Assembly (NCBI GenBank): GCA_900555815.1
Contig: USMR01000064.1
Span: 1 to 6,059, forward strand
Reading direction: 5' to 3'
DNA: 6,059 nucleotides
From: an uncultured Collinsella sp.
Lineage (GTDB): Bacteria; Actinomycetota; Coriobacteriia; Coriobacteriales; Coriobacteriaceae
Positions 5,294 through 6,059 of this stretch are shown piece after piece (the stretch's first letter is position 1; every line of letters begins with the position of its first letter). The translations under genes and the position numbers were made by a program. The notes under the pieces are model-generated. The model ran no database searches and had not been told where the DNA came from. It saw only the letters and a program-made list of their open reading frames with translations.

Positions 5294-6059
5294 CTATCTA
5301 ATCGGCTCGGCGTCTTCCCTGAGAATCGAAAGATACTCTTCATACCCGTACTGCCGGTATCTCTGTCTTGACTCGTCGAGAGGACGGAGGATACCCAATT
5401 CTTCAAATGATTTGACGAGCGAGCTCGCGGTACTCCTGCCGATATCGAGTTGGGCAGCGATGAATGCGGTGTCGACGATGGGGTGCTCTTCAAGAATGCC
5501 CAACAGCCTTTGCCCGTTTGCAGCAGTCCTTCCGAGATTTTCGGTAATGGTTGCTGTGGAACGGTTATGGAGGTCAACAAGGTTTTTTAAAGACCCTACC
5601 GAGTCCTTCGCACTCTCGAGAAGACTGTTGCAGAAAAACTCTATCCATTCCTCGTAAGTGCCTCTCTCCCTTACGGATGTGAGTTGCCGGTAGTACTCGC
5701 TTCGATTTTTCTTGAACTGGAACGATGGATAGAACAAGCAAGAATGAAGAACGCCATCATTGATGAGCATAAGTGTAATGAGAAGCCTGCCCAGGCGACC
5801 GTTTCCGTCTAGGAATGGATGGGCAGTTTCAAATTGGTAATGGACGAGCGCCGCCCGCACAATCGGATCCATTTCGACTTGAGGCTCATTGATAAAGCGT
5901 TCGAGGTCCTGGAGCGTGTTACTCAAATCTTCAATGTTTGGAGGGACAAACGATGCGGTTGCAATGGTGCAGCCTGAGGGGCCAATCCAGTTTTGTGAGG
6001 AGCGCCGCTCGGCTGGATTCTTGTCCGTTGCGCGCACTCCGTCCAGCAGGACCGCATGA
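5294..6059 (-). CDS. Fic-domain protein (probable AMP-transferase), 5' end cut by window edge
   Basis: The frame is open to the right edge (reading HAVLLDGVRATDKNPAE into the window), so about 255 C-terminal residues are visible and perhaps 100-130 N-terminal ones are missing. RTSQNWIG-like RSSQNWIG, then a flap (ATASFVPPN) precede the Fic motif HPFLDGNGRLGR encoded at 5821-5786, which keeps the catalytic His and the phosphate-binding GNGR. Fic enzymes of this type usually transfer AMP from ATP to a protein hydroxyl. The tail (about the last 75 residues, from NGQRLLGILEEHP) looks like a winged helix: IAAQLDIGRSTASSLVKSFEELGIL. The inhibitory helix (S/T-x-x-x-E-G/N) of class II Fic proteins would lie off the window, so autoinhibition cannot be judged. 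GC content is clearly below that of the neighbours (about 38-45% in sampled lines against about 68% in the ATPase), which suggests horizontal transfer. No toxin or antitoxin partner is visible on the 3' side. The target is unknown. Confidence 0.9.
   Translation of the reverse strand, partial: HAVLLDGVRATDKNPAERRSSQNWIGPSGCTIATASFVPPNIEDLSNTLQDLERFINEPQVEMDPIVRAALVHYQFETAHPFLDGNGRLGRLLITLMLINDGVLHSCLFYPSFQFKKNRSEYYRQLTSVRERGTYEEWIEFFCNSLLESAKDSVGSLKNLVDLHNRSTATITENLGRTAANGQRLLGILEEHPIVDTAFIAAQLDIGRSTASSLVKSFEELGILRPLDESRQRYRQYGYEEYLSILREDAEPIR

Noticed and set aside
5172..5657. 161-residue plus-strand frame overlapping the Fic gene
   Set aside because: It is antisense to a recognised Fic protein and includes the palindrome at 5204-5267, so it is most likely a shadow.

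Overview
The window is GC-rich (protein-coding parts look roughly 60-68% GC by eye) and resembles a chromosome segment of a gut Coriobacteriia member, Collinsella-like. The reasons are a LuxR-type regulator whose C-terminal helix-turn-helix is fused to an MFS-like membrane domain (a family expanded in that class), the codon usage, and the style of the intergenic palindromes. The genus is inference; I cannot run a search.

Layout, left to right. (1) Bases 1-916, plus strand: the 3' part of a membrane-anchored LuxR-family regulator, broken by an apparent one-base deletion in a T run at 348-351. (2) Bases 917-1094: the convergent gap, holding a long imperfect hairpin (931-997) and a short GGCARC-type low-complexity repeat. 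(3) Bases 1095-3863, minus strand: a full-length MgtA-family P-type ATPase (922 aa) with all catalytic motifs, but with departures from the textbook MgtA sequence at membrane cation-site positions. (4) Bases 3864-4300: a 437-base divergent region between the ATPase gene and pyrE. On the ATPase strand it contains a candidate sigma70-type promoter whose -35 box lies in the perfect 12-bp palindrome TTGACATGTCAA, then a 5' UTR of about 270 nt with several hairpins, then a 23-codon open frame with a near-perfect Shine-Dalgarno sequence. This looks like a leader peptide, organised like mgtL upstream of Salmonella mgtA but unrelated in sequence. (5) Bases 4301-4981, plus strand: complete pyrE (orotate phosphoribosyltransferase). 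(6) Bases 4982-5293: no gene, but three strong palindromic structures. (7) Bases 5294-6059, minus strand: the C-terminal two-thirds or so of a Fic-domain protein with an intact HPFLDGNGR motif and a winged-helix-like tail. It runs off the right edge and is clearly lower in GC than the rest.

The genes do not form one pathway. pyrE makes UMP precursors. The ATPase probably imports Mg2+ (or a related divalent ion) and is likely controlled through its long leader. The Fic gene looks like an acquired accessory gene, and the LuxR gene may be decaying. The most interesting part is the ATPase leader region with its candidate leader peptide and mutually exclusive RNA pairings. Next come the unusual cation-site residues of the ATPase and the family of long palindromes at gene ends.
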